The notes under the pieces are model-generated. The model ran no database searches. It saw nothing but the letters and a program-made list of their open reading frames with translations, and had not been told where the DNA came from. The position numbers and the translations under genes were made by a program. Positions 24,905-33,836 of a stretch of 64,000 nucleotides of DNA are shown here, piece by piece. The stretch is from Verrucomicrobiota bacterium (GTDB taxonomy: Bacteria > Verrucomicrobiota > Verrucomicrobiia > Limisphaerales > PALSA-1396), in NCBI GenBank assembly GCA_016200005.1, contig JACQFP010000019.1, forward strand, positions 35,312 through 99,311, written 5' to 3'. Each line of letters starts with the position of its first letter. Within the stretch, counting starts at the first letter, position 1.

Positions 24905-26134
24905 TCAATGTGGCGAAGGATGCGTTTCCACTGGTTCCGCGACCGGGAGTTTGGTGTCCAAAAAATATTTCACCAGAATCGCCAACAAGATGAAAGGGAG
25001 GCACAGAATGGCGAGGGACAACATCCAGCCTTCATGCCCGGCGAACTCAATCTTGTAACTCATGAAACCGCGCAGGCTCTTGGAGAAAAGCTGGCCGCCG
25101 ATGACCACATTCCACCGCATCGCCAGCACGCCAATCAGGATCAGCACGGAACTGGCGAAATACATCCGTTCCCGAACCAGGACGGCAATGCGCTTGCGGA
25201 AAAGCTGATTTAATCCGAGCAGGACCAAGGGCACTGCCGTGCCCAGACAGGCCTGGCCGACCAGCAGCGTGTAAAACAGTTTCCCGGAAGCCAGTGATTT
25301 TAGGACCTGGATCGATTCGTCCGCCGAATAGAGCCGATGCATCCAATCGAGACCCTCGATTGTGGCATCGATCATCAAGGCATAAAAAAGGAAGGTGACC
25401 ATCATATCGAGGCACCGGATGTCCACCGGCGTGCGTCGCGCCCAGCATAGAATCATGTAAACAAAAACGCACAGCGCCATGCCGGAGACAATGGCCGACA
25501 GAATGAAAATGATCGGCATCAAGACATTGCCCCACCACGGATTGGCTTTGACCGAGCCGAAGATGAAGCCGACATAGCCGTGCAGCAAAAATGCCGACGG
25601 AATTCCCACGATTGAAATGATGCGACCCATCCGCGCATCCAGCCGCAAGGCCTCATCGTGGGTATCGTCCACGCCGAGCGTGAACGCGCGGTAAAGAATG
25701 CCCCGGAAGCCACTCTCGGTTTTCGACCATTCGACAAAATCGTGGCGGTAATCAAACCATAATTCCAGCAGCAACACCGCCATCAAGTACCACGCATAGA
25801 CAAACCCGAACATCGCCATTGGAGAACTGAGGTGCGGCGTCATCATGATTTCAAAGGAGCGCTCCGGGTGACCCAGATGAAACAGCAGCGGCAAGGGCGC
25901 GCAGAGCAGGAAAGCCAGCGCGGTCAGCAATGAGAGCCGGTACACCGGTTCGAGCGGCTTGACTTTGAAGACGCGGACCAGGGATGCCATGATGAAGGCG
26001 CCGGCCACCAAACCAGTGATGTAAGGATACAGCACAATGAGCACACTCCATAGCGGATGCAGAGTGCGTTCGTTTGGATAGACAAAACCTTCAAACCTCG
26101 GCAGCACGTCCACCATAATATTTGTCGCTTCCAT
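24905..26134 (-). CDS. NrfD/PsrC-type quinone-interacting membrane subunit
   Basis: A 409-residue polytopic protein of the NrfD/PsrC family, which exchanges electrons between membrane quinol and a bound 4Fe-4S protein. About eight to ten helices are visible; the first reads HPLWSVLIVLYPYITGLVAG, and LLFHLGHPERSFEIMMTPH carries the conserved HLG(H/R)PERF-like loop near the quinone site. The gene starts one base after the stop of the 4Fe-4S subunit gene, and a tetraheme cytochrome precedes both, so the three form one operon (27403 to 24905). The module resembles the ActB/ActC, QrcCD and Hmc arrangements. Its electron flow direction cannot be deduced. Confidence 0.85.
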   Translation of the reverse strand: MEATNIMVDVLPRFEGFVYPNERTLHPLWSVLIVLYPYITGLVAGAFIMASLVRVFKVKPLEPVYRLSLLTALAFLLCAPLPLLFHLGHPERSFEIMMTPHLSSPMAMFGFVYAWYLMAVLLLELWFDYRHDFVEWSKTESGFRGILYRAFTLGVDDTHDEALRLDARMGRIISIVGIPSAFLLHGYVGFIFGSVKANPWWGNVLMPIIFILSAIVSGMALCVFVYMILCWARRTPVDIRCLDMMVTFLFYALMIDATIEGLDWMHRLYSADESIQVLKSLASGKLFYTLLVGQACLGTAVPLVLLGLNQLFRKRIAVLVRERMYFASSVLILIGVLAMRWNVVIGGQLFSKSLRGFMSYKIEFAGHEGWMLSLAILCLPFILLAILVKYFLDTKLPVAEPVETHPSPH

Positions 26135-26135
26135 G

Positions 26136-26948
26136 TTATCTGACCTCCTTGTCCAATTCGGCGTAGAGCACGCGGGGACCAGTGCCGAGGTGCGGCTTCA
26201 GGCTCTGCGCCTTGTTGCTTTCGAAAAAACGCTGGATGGGGTCGTCGGGCGACAGATTCTTCAAATCCCCGAAGATGCGGGCCTGTCCGGGGCACACTTC
26301 AACGCAGGCCGGCAGCAATCCACGCGTGATGCGGTGGTAGCAAAGCGAACACTTCTCGGCCGTCTTGGTGATGGGATTCAAAAAGCGACAGCCGTACGGA
26401 CACGCTTGGACGCAAAAGCCGCACCCGATACAATACTTCGGATCCACCAGGACCGCGCCATCGGGGGTGTCAAAGGTGGCGCCGACCGGGCAAACCTGAG
26501 AGCAGGGCGAGTGCTGGCAAAGGTTGCACAGCTTGGGCACGAAGAAGGATTTCAGGATTTGGTCCTTGGGAATTGTATTGGGCGGAAAACCATGAATTCC
26601 GCCATTCGGGGAATCCACGAAGACTTCGCCGCGGGTTTCACCCGAACCCGCCTTTGGTTTGGTGATGGTGTAGCGTTCAATCCAGGTGCGGAAATAACTT
26701 TCGCCTTCGGGCACGTTGTTTTCCTTCTTGCACGCTTCAACACAAAGCCCGCAGCCGATGCAGCGATCCACATCAATCGCCATGAGCCATTTGTGTTTGG
26801 TCGGATCGTAACCGCCGGGCGCCTGGGTTGAGACGAAGAATTTTTGGACGGCTGCCTTGGCGGTGCGTGCCACCGGCCATGTGGCCAGACCCGCCAGCAC
26901 CCCGGTCAACGTGGTCAGAAGATTGCGGCGTGTGAATTGTTGCTTCAT
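26136..26948 (-). CDS. Tat-exported 4Fe-4S ferredoxin subunit (NrfC/HmcB-like)
   Basis: A 270-residue periplasmic iron-sulfur protein. The ATG at 26948 gives a Tat-type signal, TRRNLLTTLTG. Four 4Fe-4S sites are suggested by CIGCGLCVEACKKEN, CNLCQHSPCSQVCP, CIGCGFCVQACPYGC and CSLCYH...CVEVCPGQAR. This is the layout of DMSO-reductase-family electron-transfer subunits such as NrfC and PsrB. It would pass electrons between the multiheme cytochrome and NrfD. The start overlaps the end of the tetraheme gene (ATGA type), implying translational coupling. Confidence 0.88.
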   Translation of the reverse strand: MKQQFTRRNLLTTLTGVLAGLATWPVARTAKAAVQKFFVSTQAPGGYDPTKHKWLMAIDVDRCIGCGLCVEACKKENNVPEGESYFRTWIERYTITKPKAGSGETRGEVFVDSPNGGIHGFPPNTIPKDQILKSFFVPKLCNLCQHSPCSQVCPVGATFDTPDGAVLVDPKYCIGCGFCVQACPYGCRFLNPITKTAEKCSLCYHRITRGLLPACVEVCPGQARIFGDLKNLSPDDPIQRFFESNKAQSLKPHLGTGPRVLYAELDKEVR

Positions 26949-27403
26949 GGCACTTCGTTCGGTTGATGAGGAATGTGGCATTCGGTGCAGCGCTGGCCCG
27001 TGTAATGGTTGCGCGAATTGATCTGTTTCAACCATTTTGGTCGCGAGGGATCAGCTTCATGGCAGCGTACGCAACGGCTGAAGGCCAGTTTCGCAATCGG
27101 CGTATCTGGATTGTCAGCGTGGGGTTTGCCCACCCCGTGACAGGCTTCGCACGAGACAGTCTTGTGCTCAAACTTGGCGACCTTCTGGTATTCTTCGGAA
27201 TGGCACTCATCGCAGGCCTTCTTGCCGGCATGGACCGGTTCACGCGCCGCTATTTCCGCCAAGGCATCGCCGCGAAACCAGCCATACTGCGCGAACGTTG
27301 GCGGAGTAAGAAAAAATCGCGCGGTACAATAGACGGTGACAATACCGATGGTGAGCAGGACCAGGCGGACAATCTGGGGCGGCAATTTAAAGAGTCGCCG
27401 CAT
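26945..27403 (-). CDS. membrane-anchored tetraheme cytochrome c
   Basis: A 152-residue protein with an N-terminal hydrophobic anchor (residues 10-32, LVLLTIGIVTVYCTARFFL) and four CXXCH heme sites: CDECH, CEACH, CVRCH and CTECH. The heme pairs and additional His residues (HKTVSCEACHGVGKPHAD) suggest bis-His ligation as in class III/NapC-like small cytochromes. It is the first gene of the operon with the 4Fe-4S and NrfD subunits and a likely electron exit to soluble cytochromes. A TTGGC element lies 113 bp upstream of its start. Confidence 0.85.
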   Translation of the reverse strand: MRRLFKLPPQIVRLVLLTIGIVTVYCTARFFLTPPTFAQYGWFRGDALAEIAAREPVHAGKKACDECHSEEYQKVAKFEHKTVSCEACHGVGKPHADNPDTPIAKLAFSRCVRCHEADPSRPKWLKQINSRNHYTGQRCTECHIPHQPNEVP

Positions 27404-27720
27404 CGTGGGTATCCTTTTCTCGTCGGTTGGGTGCAGTTCTCATCTATTGACAGTCTCCAGCATTACCATCGCGCTGCGAACGTATGCGGTCGCCTCCGGC
27501 CATGCTGCACCGGAATTGGCGAGTCCTTCTTATTTTTTGGCGCAGCGGCGAACTCAAGCCGATCATCTGTCGATCGGTCGTCATAGTGTGAGGAAACTGT
27601 CGGGCAGGAAACCGACCGGGCGAGGGAGGCCAGCCGCTCCACTCGTGCGCCGCGTGCTTCTGGTCCAGCGCGGCCATCATCATTGGCTACCGCAGAATGA
27701 AATCCAAGGTTGAGCGCGGC
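27404..27720. other. intergenic stretch with a TTGGC element
   Basis: About 317 bp between the tetraheme cytochrome start and the 11-heme gene end. It contains the 21-bp-phased element at 27516..27541; otherwise I see no gene. The 3' end of the 11-heme gene probably terminates transcription here, but no clear U-tract hairpin is recognised. Confidence 0.6.
27516..27541 (-). promoter_or_regulatory. TTGGC direct-repeat element, site 2
   Basis: Plus strand TTGGCGAGTCCTTCTT then ATTTTTTGGCG: TTGGC half-sites exactly 21 bp apart with a TTC in the middle. It is 113 bp upstream of the tetraheme/4Fe-4S/NrfD operon. Confidence 0.55.
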
Positions 27721-29916
27721 TTAATGCGCCAGGCGCGACACCATCGCATAGATGATGAGCACGAGAAGGAGGAGGCCGAGGCCCAGGAAAAAATAGCCGA
27801 AGGAACGCGCAATGTTCTTCCACCCTTCCCAGTCGCCTTTGGCGCGGTGCTGGTCCAACCGGCCTTCGGCCACCAGCCGGTCGTACCACCGCTTGCGGTC
27901 GTGCAGCATTTCCGCCTTCGAAATGCGACCCGAGAAGATCACGGTGTCCATCGGAAATTTCTCGATGCGGAAATGCGTGTTGAAAAAGTGAATCGAGAAA
28001 ATGAAGCCCGCGGCGAGCAGCGCTTCGTCCGAGTGAATGATGAGCGCGATGTTGATGAGCCAGCCCGGCAGGAACTTCGTAAAGAAAACCGGGAACCACA
28101 AGATCAAGCCCGACGCGCCGATGATCGCAACGCCCCAGAACACCGCGAAGTAATCAAACTTCTCCCAATACGTCCAGCGGTCGAAACATGGCTTCTCCCC
28201 CTTGCCGAAGAACCATTTGTTGTGCGCGACGAAATCGCGCCAGTCCTGCCACGATGGTATCATCGAGTCCGGGCCGAAAAGAACATCCCATAGCTGTTTG
28301 AAACTGAAACTGCCGGTTTGCGCATTGCGAATTCTTGCCCGGCCTTTCCAGCACCGGCCAACGAGCGATACGACGTGCAGTCCAAAATAGGCGAACGTCA
28401 CCATCGCCCCAAAGTGATGCAGTGCGCGCGCCGTTTCCGCGCCGCCGATATACTGGAACAAAATCTTTGCCCAGTCCGTGTAGTAAAACTTGAGCGGCAT
28501 GCCAGTGATGACCAAAAGCAGAAAACTCGTCACGACGAGGAGATGCAGGAAGCGCTCAAACGGCACAAAACGCGTGAACCATTCATCGCCATTCTGCGTC
28601 GCGACCTTTGCATCGCGAAACTTCTTCGAGTCGTGCCAGTAGAGATAGGCCGCGCGGGTCAGCCACGCGATGGTATGCGCGCCGAAGAAAACAAACACTC
28701 CGACGAGCAGTGAAGTCATGAAGATAAAAGTCCAATGGAGCGCCGGGTAGTTTTTCGCGTCGAGCGGATTCGCGTGCGGCTTGTATTCGGTGAATTTTGC
28801 CGTCGCCGTTGGATGACACTGCTGACACGTCGCGAGGATGTTCGAGGGCGACAGGCGCGACGCGGGAATGGACGGCGGCAGCACGTCGTGGTGGCCGTGG
28901 CAGTCATAGCACGCGGCAACCGCGGAGGCGACCGTTGGTCTGCCCAGCGCCATGGCTTTGCCGTGGTACGTGTCACGATAATGTTCGAGGCGATCTTCGT
29001 GGCATTTGCCGCAACGCGCATCGCTGGCCATTTTGAAATGACCGTTCTTGGGCGTCTCGACTTCGTGCGCAGTGTGGCAATCAGTGCAGACCGGCCCTCG
29101 CTTGTCGCCCTTGGCGAGCAACTGGCCGTGGATGCTTTGTGCGTAGGTTTGCTCGATGCCGAGATGACATTTGCCGCAGGTCTTGGCGACGTTGGCGTGA
29201 TTGATGGGCGCGTCGCGATCCACGCCACGCTTGATGTCATGAACGCCGTGACAATCGTTGCACGACGGTGCGATGATGAGTCCCATCTTGAGCAGCGCGC
29301 GGCCGTGGATGCTGTCCTTATATTGCGCCGCCGCCTCTGGAAACTTCATCTGGTATTCCTTCGTGAGGCCGGCGTTGGTGTGGCAGATGGCGCAGGTGTT
29401 TGGCAGATTGAGTTTGAAGACGGGCGAGTCAGCCAGCTTGACCGGACCGATTTCATGCGAGCCGTGGCAGCTCCAACAACTCGCAGCGCCTGACGCGCCC
29501 AGCGTGTGGCTCGCGCCGTGGATGCTCGTCGCATAGTCCTTGCCTTCCTTTTCATGACAACCCGAGCAATTCGGTGCCGGCAGCTTGCTCGGGTGCACCA
29601 AGTCCTTGATGCCCTCGTGGCAATCAATGCAATCCAACCTGGCATGGATGGATTTGTTGAAGGCGTTCGTCGGAAAAAGCAGCGGGACGACTTTCCCATT
29701 CACCTTGTGCGTCGTGGCGGGGTCAAGATGGCAATCGAGGCAATCGGCGTTGGAAATCTTATCCGCCGCGAAGGCTGGCGTCACCAGGCAGCAAATCAGC
29801 GTGAAGGAAAAAAGTTTTCTTTTCCAATTCCCGTGCGGTCCGCGCGCCGCGCCCCGATTCCAAATCAAGTCGCCGCGTTCAAAGCCCGCCCGTGTGACAA
29901 TCGTTACAGGCGCCAT
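27721..29916 (-). CDS. CbcL-like multiheme c / cytochrome b fusion (11 hemes c)
   Basis: A protein of about 731 residues. After a signal-like segment (RKLFSFTLICCLVTPAFA) the first half carries eleven CXXCH motifs: CLDCH, CIDCH, CSGCH, CWSCH, CAICH, CNDCH, CGKCH, CTDCH, CGKCH, CYDCH and CQQCH. The second half is a four-helix cytochrome b domain of the HydC/FdnI type with His residues in HLLVVTSFLLLVITGMPLK, LHHFGAMVTFAYFGLHVV and IIHSDEALLAAGFIFSIHFF. This combination is that of Geobacter CbcL, an inner-membrane menaquinol oxidoreductase for low-potential acceptors, which has nine hemes c. It overlaps the end of the ImcH-like gene if the ATG at 29916 is used; a TTG at 29863 is an alternative. 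Function is inferred. Confidence 0.75.
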   Translation of the reverse strand: MAPVTIVTRAGFERGDLIWNRGAARGPHGNWKRKLFSFTLICCLVTPAFAADKISNADCLDCHLDPATTHKVNGKVVPLLFPTNAFNKSIHARLDCIDCHEGIKDLVHPSKLPAPNCSGCHEKEGKDYATSIHGASHTLGASGAASCWSCHGSHEIGPVKLADSPVFKLNLPNTCAICHTNAGLTKEYQMKFPEAAAQYKDSIHGRALLKMGLIIAPSCNDCHGVHDIKRGVDRDAPINHANVAKTCGKCHLGIEQTYAQSIHGQLLAKGDKRGPVCTDCHTAHEVETPKNGHFKMASDARCGKCHEDRLEHYRDTYHGKAMALGRPTVASAVAACYDCHGHHDVLPPSIPASRLSPSNILATCQQCHPTATAKFTEYKPHANPLDAKNYPALHWTFIFMTSLLVGVFVFFGAHTIAWLTRAAYLYWHDSKKFRDAKVATQNGDEWFTRFVPFERFLHLLVVTSFLLLVITGMPLKFYYTDWAKILFQYIGGAETARALHHFGAMVTFAYFGLHVVSLVGRCWKGRARIRNAQTGSFSFKQLWDVLFGPDSMIPSWQDWRDFVAHNKWFFGKGEKPCFDRWTYWEKFDYFAVFWGVAIIGASGLILWFPVFFTKFLPGWLINIALIIHSDEALLAAGFIFSIHFFNTHFRIEKFPMDTVIFSGRISKAEMLHDRKRWYDRLVAEGRLDQHRAKGDWEGWKNIARSFGYFFLGLGLLLLVLIIYAMVSRLAH

Positions 29917-31399
29917 CGACTTCGTCTCCCGGATGTTTGAATTTCTGTCCGCCAGGCGTGAGCAAATTGAGTTCCGCACCGCTGCCTTGCGCGAGGATGG
30001 TGTGGCAGGTGTTGCAATCACTCGCCTTGATACTGCGTTTGCCGTCAGCGGCAATATGCTTGCCATCATGACAGCGGAAACAGCCCGGCCAGATCATGTG
30101 ACCGATGTTGTCCGGATACTTGTCCCAGGACGCCTTCATCTCCGGAAAAAAGTTGTCGCGATAGATCCGCTGCACGATGCCGATGGTTTTGCGCACGCTT
30201 TCCTGCTTGGTGGGAAATCTATCCGCCGGATATTGCGCCGCCAGAATCGTGGCAATCCCCTGCAAGGCGAGCGTCTCGTTCGTGTAGTTTCGCGTAAGCG
30301 CATACACAGCGTTGGTCTTGATCCATGGCAATGTCCTGTCAATCTGGTCTTCGAGCGACATGGCCAAGTTCACCGCCTTGTCGGGCGACATGTATTTGTG
30401 CGCCGGACGATTGTGGCAATCCATGCAGTCCATCGTGCGTAATTCGCTCTCCGGCACCGCGTTGGTGAAATTGGGTTTGCGGAATTCCGTGACGACGCCT
30501 TGTGAATTCACGATGCGCACCCACGGAATGCTCTGCCGTTGCTCGTCGGCAATCCACGTCCCGTTTACGTTCGTCGCCGCATAATATTGAACTTGGTTGC
30601 CGACATTCATGTGCCAGTGAATCCCGCCCACCGGCCCGTGCGTGGGATCCCCGCCGCCGACCTTCATCGTCAGGCGCACGGAAAACGGCGTGTTGGTTTC
30701 CTCGCCGAGAAAATAGTTGTAGGTGCGATCCAGATTGCCGACGAATTTCTTCGGCCAGTGACATTGCTCGCAGGTTTCCTGCGCGGGACGCAGATTCTTG
30801 ATCGGAGTCGGCACGGGGCGGGGATATTTGTTGAAGGCCACCGCGTAAAGCTGATACGTGCCGGAGATTTTCGCCTTTACGAACCATTCGGCGCCCGGCC
30901 CGATGTGACATTGCACACACGCCACGCGCGCGTGCGAGCCGTGCTCGTAGGTGACCAGTTCAGGCTTCATCACGGTATGACACGCCTGCCCGCAAAACTG
31001 CACCGATTCGGTGAAATGATACGTGTGATAGCTGCCCACCGCCGAGAGCAGGAGGAAAATAATGGTACCCGCAATGAACAAACCCATGATTTTCCGGTCG
31101 CGCGGACGCGAGAGGTCCACCACCACTTTGGGCAACAATCCAACCGACTGTCCCAACTTCTTCCGCGCGCGAAGCACGCCAACAATCCCCAGGAACAAAC
31201 CGAGAAACAGGAATCCTGGCGCGATAACGTAAGTGAGGAGACCAATGTACGGATTGGAGAAATGCGCGATCGTGTCAAAGAAGAACAACAGGAGGAACGA
31301 GAACAGGCTGCCGATGATGATGACGAGTCCCGTCAGACTGATCCAGTTGCGCAGCAGCGAGGGAGTGCGACGAGTTGGGATGGGATTCTCAGTGTTCAT
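29879..31399 (-). CDS. ImcH-like NapC/NirT-family 7-heme inner-membrane cytochrome c
   Basis: A 506-residue membrane cytochrome. Three hydrophobic helices (about residues 17-42, 50-75 and 105-125) precede a NapC/NirT-type heme domain. Six CXXCH sites are present (CVQCH, CEQCH, CMDCH, CFRCH, CNTCH, CNDCH) plus a first heme site of the CX3CH form, FCGQACHTVMKPE, for seven in total. Segments such as CHIGPGAEWFVKAKISG and RPVPTPIKNLRPAQETCEQC are shared with Geobacter-type ImcH, an inner-membrane quinol oxidase for high-potential extracellular acceptors. It is directly upstream of the CbcL-like gene, so both quinol-oxidising routes are encoded as one unit. The precise acceptor is unknown. Confidence 0.78.
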   Translation of the reverse strand: MNTENPIPTRRTPSLLRNWISLTGLVIIIGSLFSFLLLFFFDTIAHFSNPYIGLLTYVIAPGFLFLGLFLGIVGVLRARKKLGQSVGLLPKVVVDLSRPRDRKIMGLFIAGTIIFLLLSAVGSYHTYHFTESVQFCGQACHTVMKPELVTYEHGSHARVACVQCHIGPGAEWFVKAKISGTYQLYAVAFNKYPRPVPTPIKNLRPAQETCEQCHWPKKFVGNLDRTYNYFLGEETNTPFSVRLTMKVGGGDPTHGPVGGIHWHMNVGNQVQYYAATNVNGTWIADEQRQSIPWVRIVNSQGVVTEFRKPNFTNAVPESELRTMDCMDCHNRPAHKYMSPDKAVNLAMSLEDQIDRTLPWIKTNAVYALTRNYTNETLALQGIATILAAQYPADRFPTKQESVRKTIGIVQRIYRDNFFPEMKASWDKYPDNIGHMIWPGCFRCHDGKHIAADGKRSIKASDCNTCHTILAQGSGAELNLLTPGGQKFKHPGDEVDGACNDCHTGGL

Positions 31400-31431
31400 G
31401 TCGTGAACAGGTCGGAAGCCCGGTCATGTTT

Positions 31432-31457
31432 TTGCTTTGCGCTTCGCATATTTTCGC
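31432..31457 (-). promoter_or_regulatory. TTGGC direct-repeat element, site 3 (degenerate)
   Basis: Plus strand TTGCTTTGCGCTTCGCAT then ATTTTCGC. Half-sites are TTGC and TTCG 21 bp apart; the CTTCGCATxTTTT centre matches the sites at 49703 and 50882. It is 33 bp upstream of the ImcH-like start. Confidence 0.4.
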
Positions 31458-31573
31458 AACTGGTCGCGGCATGGATACACAACAACTCCAACCGGGGTCA
31501 GCGGGCAATGATGGAAGCATTGTCCGCCAACCGCGTCAATTCCAGGAACGCTTGGAACGTGGAGAGTGCGGAC

Positions 31574-31903
31574 TTACTTCTTGAACGTCCGCATGTGAGC
31601 CACGAGCGCCTTGATGTCGGCGTCGGACAATCCTTCCGCCGGTTTCATCAGGACTTTGCCATCTTTATCTTTCAGACCTTCCTTGATGGCTTTGATCGCG
31701 GCTTCGTCCTTCAACTCGGCCTGGACTTTGGCGTCCGTGTAATCCTTCGCGCCGAGTTTCTGGCCCATTTTGGTCTGGCCCTTGCCGTCCACGCCGTGAC
31801 ACTTGGCGCAGTCTTTTTCATAGGTGGCCTTGGCGTCGGCGGCGCTCGCGGACACTGTCGCGGCGACGAAGGCGGTGAGGCCGAGTGCGAGTAGTTTTTT
31901 CAT
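31574..31903 (-). CDS. monoheme class I cytochrome c, periplasmic (paralog 1)
   Basis: A 109-residue exported cytochrome. A signal peptide ends at SASAADA; the single heme site is CAKCHGVDGKG, and the Met ligand is probably in VLMKPAEGLSDADI. The C-terminal helix IKALVAHMRTFKK is typical of small class I electron shuttles. Two further genes of the same size and layout occur at 45140 and 51538; all three end with F-KK and have a Lys-rich centre. It would carry electrons between inner-membrane complexes and terminal partners. Downstream of a TTGGC element (132 bp upstream of the start). Confidence 0.88.
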   Translation of the reverse strand: MKKLLALGLTAFVAATVSASAADAKATYEKDCAKCHGVDGKGQTKMGQKLGAKDYTDAKVQAELKDEAAIKAIKEGLKDKDGKVLMKPAEGLSDADIKALVAHMRTFKK

Positions 31904-32034
31904 ACGAGTTTCAATTTTCAGTTTCTTACCTGGTTGGGCTGCCGGCTTTCGTCTTCCCGGAATGGCTGGCGAAATGCCGCGCCCTTTTCACATATTCACT
32001 TTCGCGGCCCGGAGAGCCGCTGGCAATTCCGATT

Positions 32035-32060
32035 TTGGCAATGGTTGAACATTTCTTGGC
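32035..32060 (-). promoter_or_regulatory. TTGGC direct-repeat element, site 4
   Basis: Plus strand TTGGCAATGGTTGAACAT then TTCTTGGC. Three TTG half-sites at positions 1, 11 and 22; 132 bp upstream of the monoheme cytochrome c start. Confidence 0.6.
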
Positions 32061-32104
32061 GTAATGGAAAATCAGCCAGTGACGCCTCCTCCCGGGCGCT
32101 TCAC

Positions 32105-32279
32105 ACAGGTTTGCCACCGCCAAGCTGGTCCGCCATTTCACAAAATGCCGCGTAGTCCTCTTCCTTGGAAATGTCAGGCGCACTCGCGCGCCAAATATCG
32201 CCGCGTCTTCCGGTGAGGCGAAATCACCACAGTTCACCAGCACCAGGTGGTGGAGGGCGAGATTGGGAACGCGCGCCAA
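32105..32279 (-). pseudogene. decayed copy of the 149-residue protein gene at 45781
   Basis: The minus strand reads HHLVLVNCGDFASPEDAAIF and then, after a frameshift, DISKEEDYAAFCEMADQLGG. These match residues about 100-145 of the intact protein at 45781..46230 (YQLVLVNYGDFASPDDAETF, SKDEYYRALCEMADALGN). The N-terminal two thirds are missing. It lies directly upstream of monoheme cytochrome paralog 1, the same order as at 45.1-46.2 kb. Confidence 0.8.
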
Positions 32280-32387
32280 CTCTCAATTGGTGAGTTTCTT
32301 CTTTAGCTGACGGCCCGATCAAGCGTATGCTCCGATACATTTCAAAAAGGCAAAATCGCCTCCAGAAACAACTGAACGGGAGCTACC

Positions 32388-33617
32388 ATGAAAAATGTGA
32401 ATCGAGTAATGACAGCGATTGCGAGCGGCGTGGTTGTGATAATTGCTTGCGGCGCGAGGGCACAGGATTGGCCTCAGTGGCGCGGACCGAATCGAGACGG
32501 CAAGGTCAGCGGATTTTCCGCGCCGAAAACCTGGCCCAAAGAGCTGACCCGGAAGTGGAAGGTCGAAGTCGGCGCGGGTGACGCCACGCCGGCCCTGGTG
32601 AGCGACAAACTCTTTGTCTTCGCGCGGCAGGAGGCCGAGGAGATCACGCGCTGCCTGGACGCCCGCACCGGAAAAGTACTGTGGCAGGACAAGTATGCAG
32701 CGCCCGCCGTGTCGGGGCCCGACGTGGGACACGGCGGCCCCAGAAGCTCGCCTTCCGTGGCAAACGAAAGAGTTGTCACCCTTGGCGTCGGCGGAACCGT
32801 CTCCTGCCTCGATACCGCCTCGGGCAAAATGCTGTGGCGCAAAGACGATTTCCCGGGCGCCTGGCCCCAGTTTCACACTGCAATGTCGCCGCTCATCGTG
32901 GACGGTCTGGCCATCGTGCATCTCGGCAAGGAAAACAAGGGCACCTTGGTCGCGTATGACCTTGTCGCCGGTGAGCCGAAGTGGAAATGGGCTGGCGAAG
33001 GCCCGGCCTACGCCTCGCCCGTGCCGCTTTCAGCCGGGAGCAGCAAGATGATCATCACGCAGACGGCACGGAGCATGGTCGGTATTGACGCAGCCGATGG
33101 GAAGCTGCTGTGGCAAACCCCATTCGAGGCAAAGGGCATGGCTTACAACGCCGCCACGCCAATCGTCGATGGGCAAACGGTGATCTACTGCGGGCAGGGC
33201 CGCGGCACCAAGGCGGTGAAGATCGAGAAGCAGGGGGACCACTTCGCCGCCAGGGCGTTGTGGGCCAATCCGGACAACTCCGTTGCGTTTAACTCGCCGG
33301 TCCTCAAGAACGGTCTGATTTTCGGCCTCTCGCAGCGCGGTAAATTCTTCTGCATTAACGCCCTGACTGGGCAGACAGCGTGGGTCGAACCCACCGGCGG
33401 GCGCGGCGATTTCGGGTCCATCGTTGACGTCGGCTCTGTCCTGTTGGGGTTGACTGCCACATCCCAACTGACGGTCTTCCGGCCCAACGACAAGGCATAC
33501 GAGGAACTGGCCAAGTTCAAGGTCGCGGACACGCAGACCTACGCCCACCCCGTCGTCGCCGGCAATCGACTGTTCGTCAAGGACCAGGACTCTGTGACGC
33601 TCTGGACGATCGAGTGA
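32388..33617 (+). CDS. exported PQQ-like beta-propeller protein (BamB-fold)
   Basis: A 409-residue secreted propeller, the only plus-strand gene in the electron-transfer island. The signal peptide ends ACGARAQD; the mature start DWPQWRGPNRDGKVSGFSAP is typical of the PQQ-like/outer-membrane-assembly BamB-type proteins that are abundant in Planctomycetes and Verrucomicrobia. Blades contain LDARTGKVLWQD, LDTASGKMLWRKD, IDAADGKLLWQTP and INALTGQTAWVEP, the W-docking repeats of this fold. No PQQ ligand set or catalytic Asp of a dehydrogenase is recognised, so it is probably a binding protein and not an enzyme. Confidence 0.82.
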   Translation: MKNVNRVMTAIASGVVVIIACGARAQDWPQWRGPNRDGKVSGFSAPKTWPKELTRKWKVEVGAGDATPALVSDKLFVFARQEAEEITRCLDARTGKVLWQDKYAAPAVSGPDVGHGGPRSSPSVANERVVTLGVGGTVSCLDTASGKMLWRKDDFPGAWPQFHTAMSPLIVDGLAIVHLGKENKGTLVAYDLVAGEPKWKWAGEGPAYASPVPLSAGSSKMIITQTARSMVGIDAADGKLLWQTPFEAKGMAYNAATPIVDGQTVIYCGQGRGTKAVKIEKQGDHFAARALWANPDNSVAFNSPVLKNGLIFGLSQRGKFFCINALTGQTAWVEPTGGRGDFGSIVDVGSVLLGLTATSQLTVFRPNDKAYEELAKFKVADTQTYAHPVVAGNRLFVKDQDSVTLWTIE

Positions 33618-33836
33618 CGCATCTCTGTAGTGGCTCAAGCGTCTGGCGCGCGAACAACACAAAACCGTCGCTTTGGAATAACCGATGCGAAGTTGCGCCA
33701 ACGTAAGAGAGTGCGTGTGCTTTGAGCACCGCTTTCGAGGCGCCGGGATCGTCTTGGTGCCGACGGTTCGGCAGGGTGAGCGGCCCGTCGCCGCCCACCT
33801 TGGGCGTAGCCCCGCTCCGCCGGAAGCCCCATTCCA

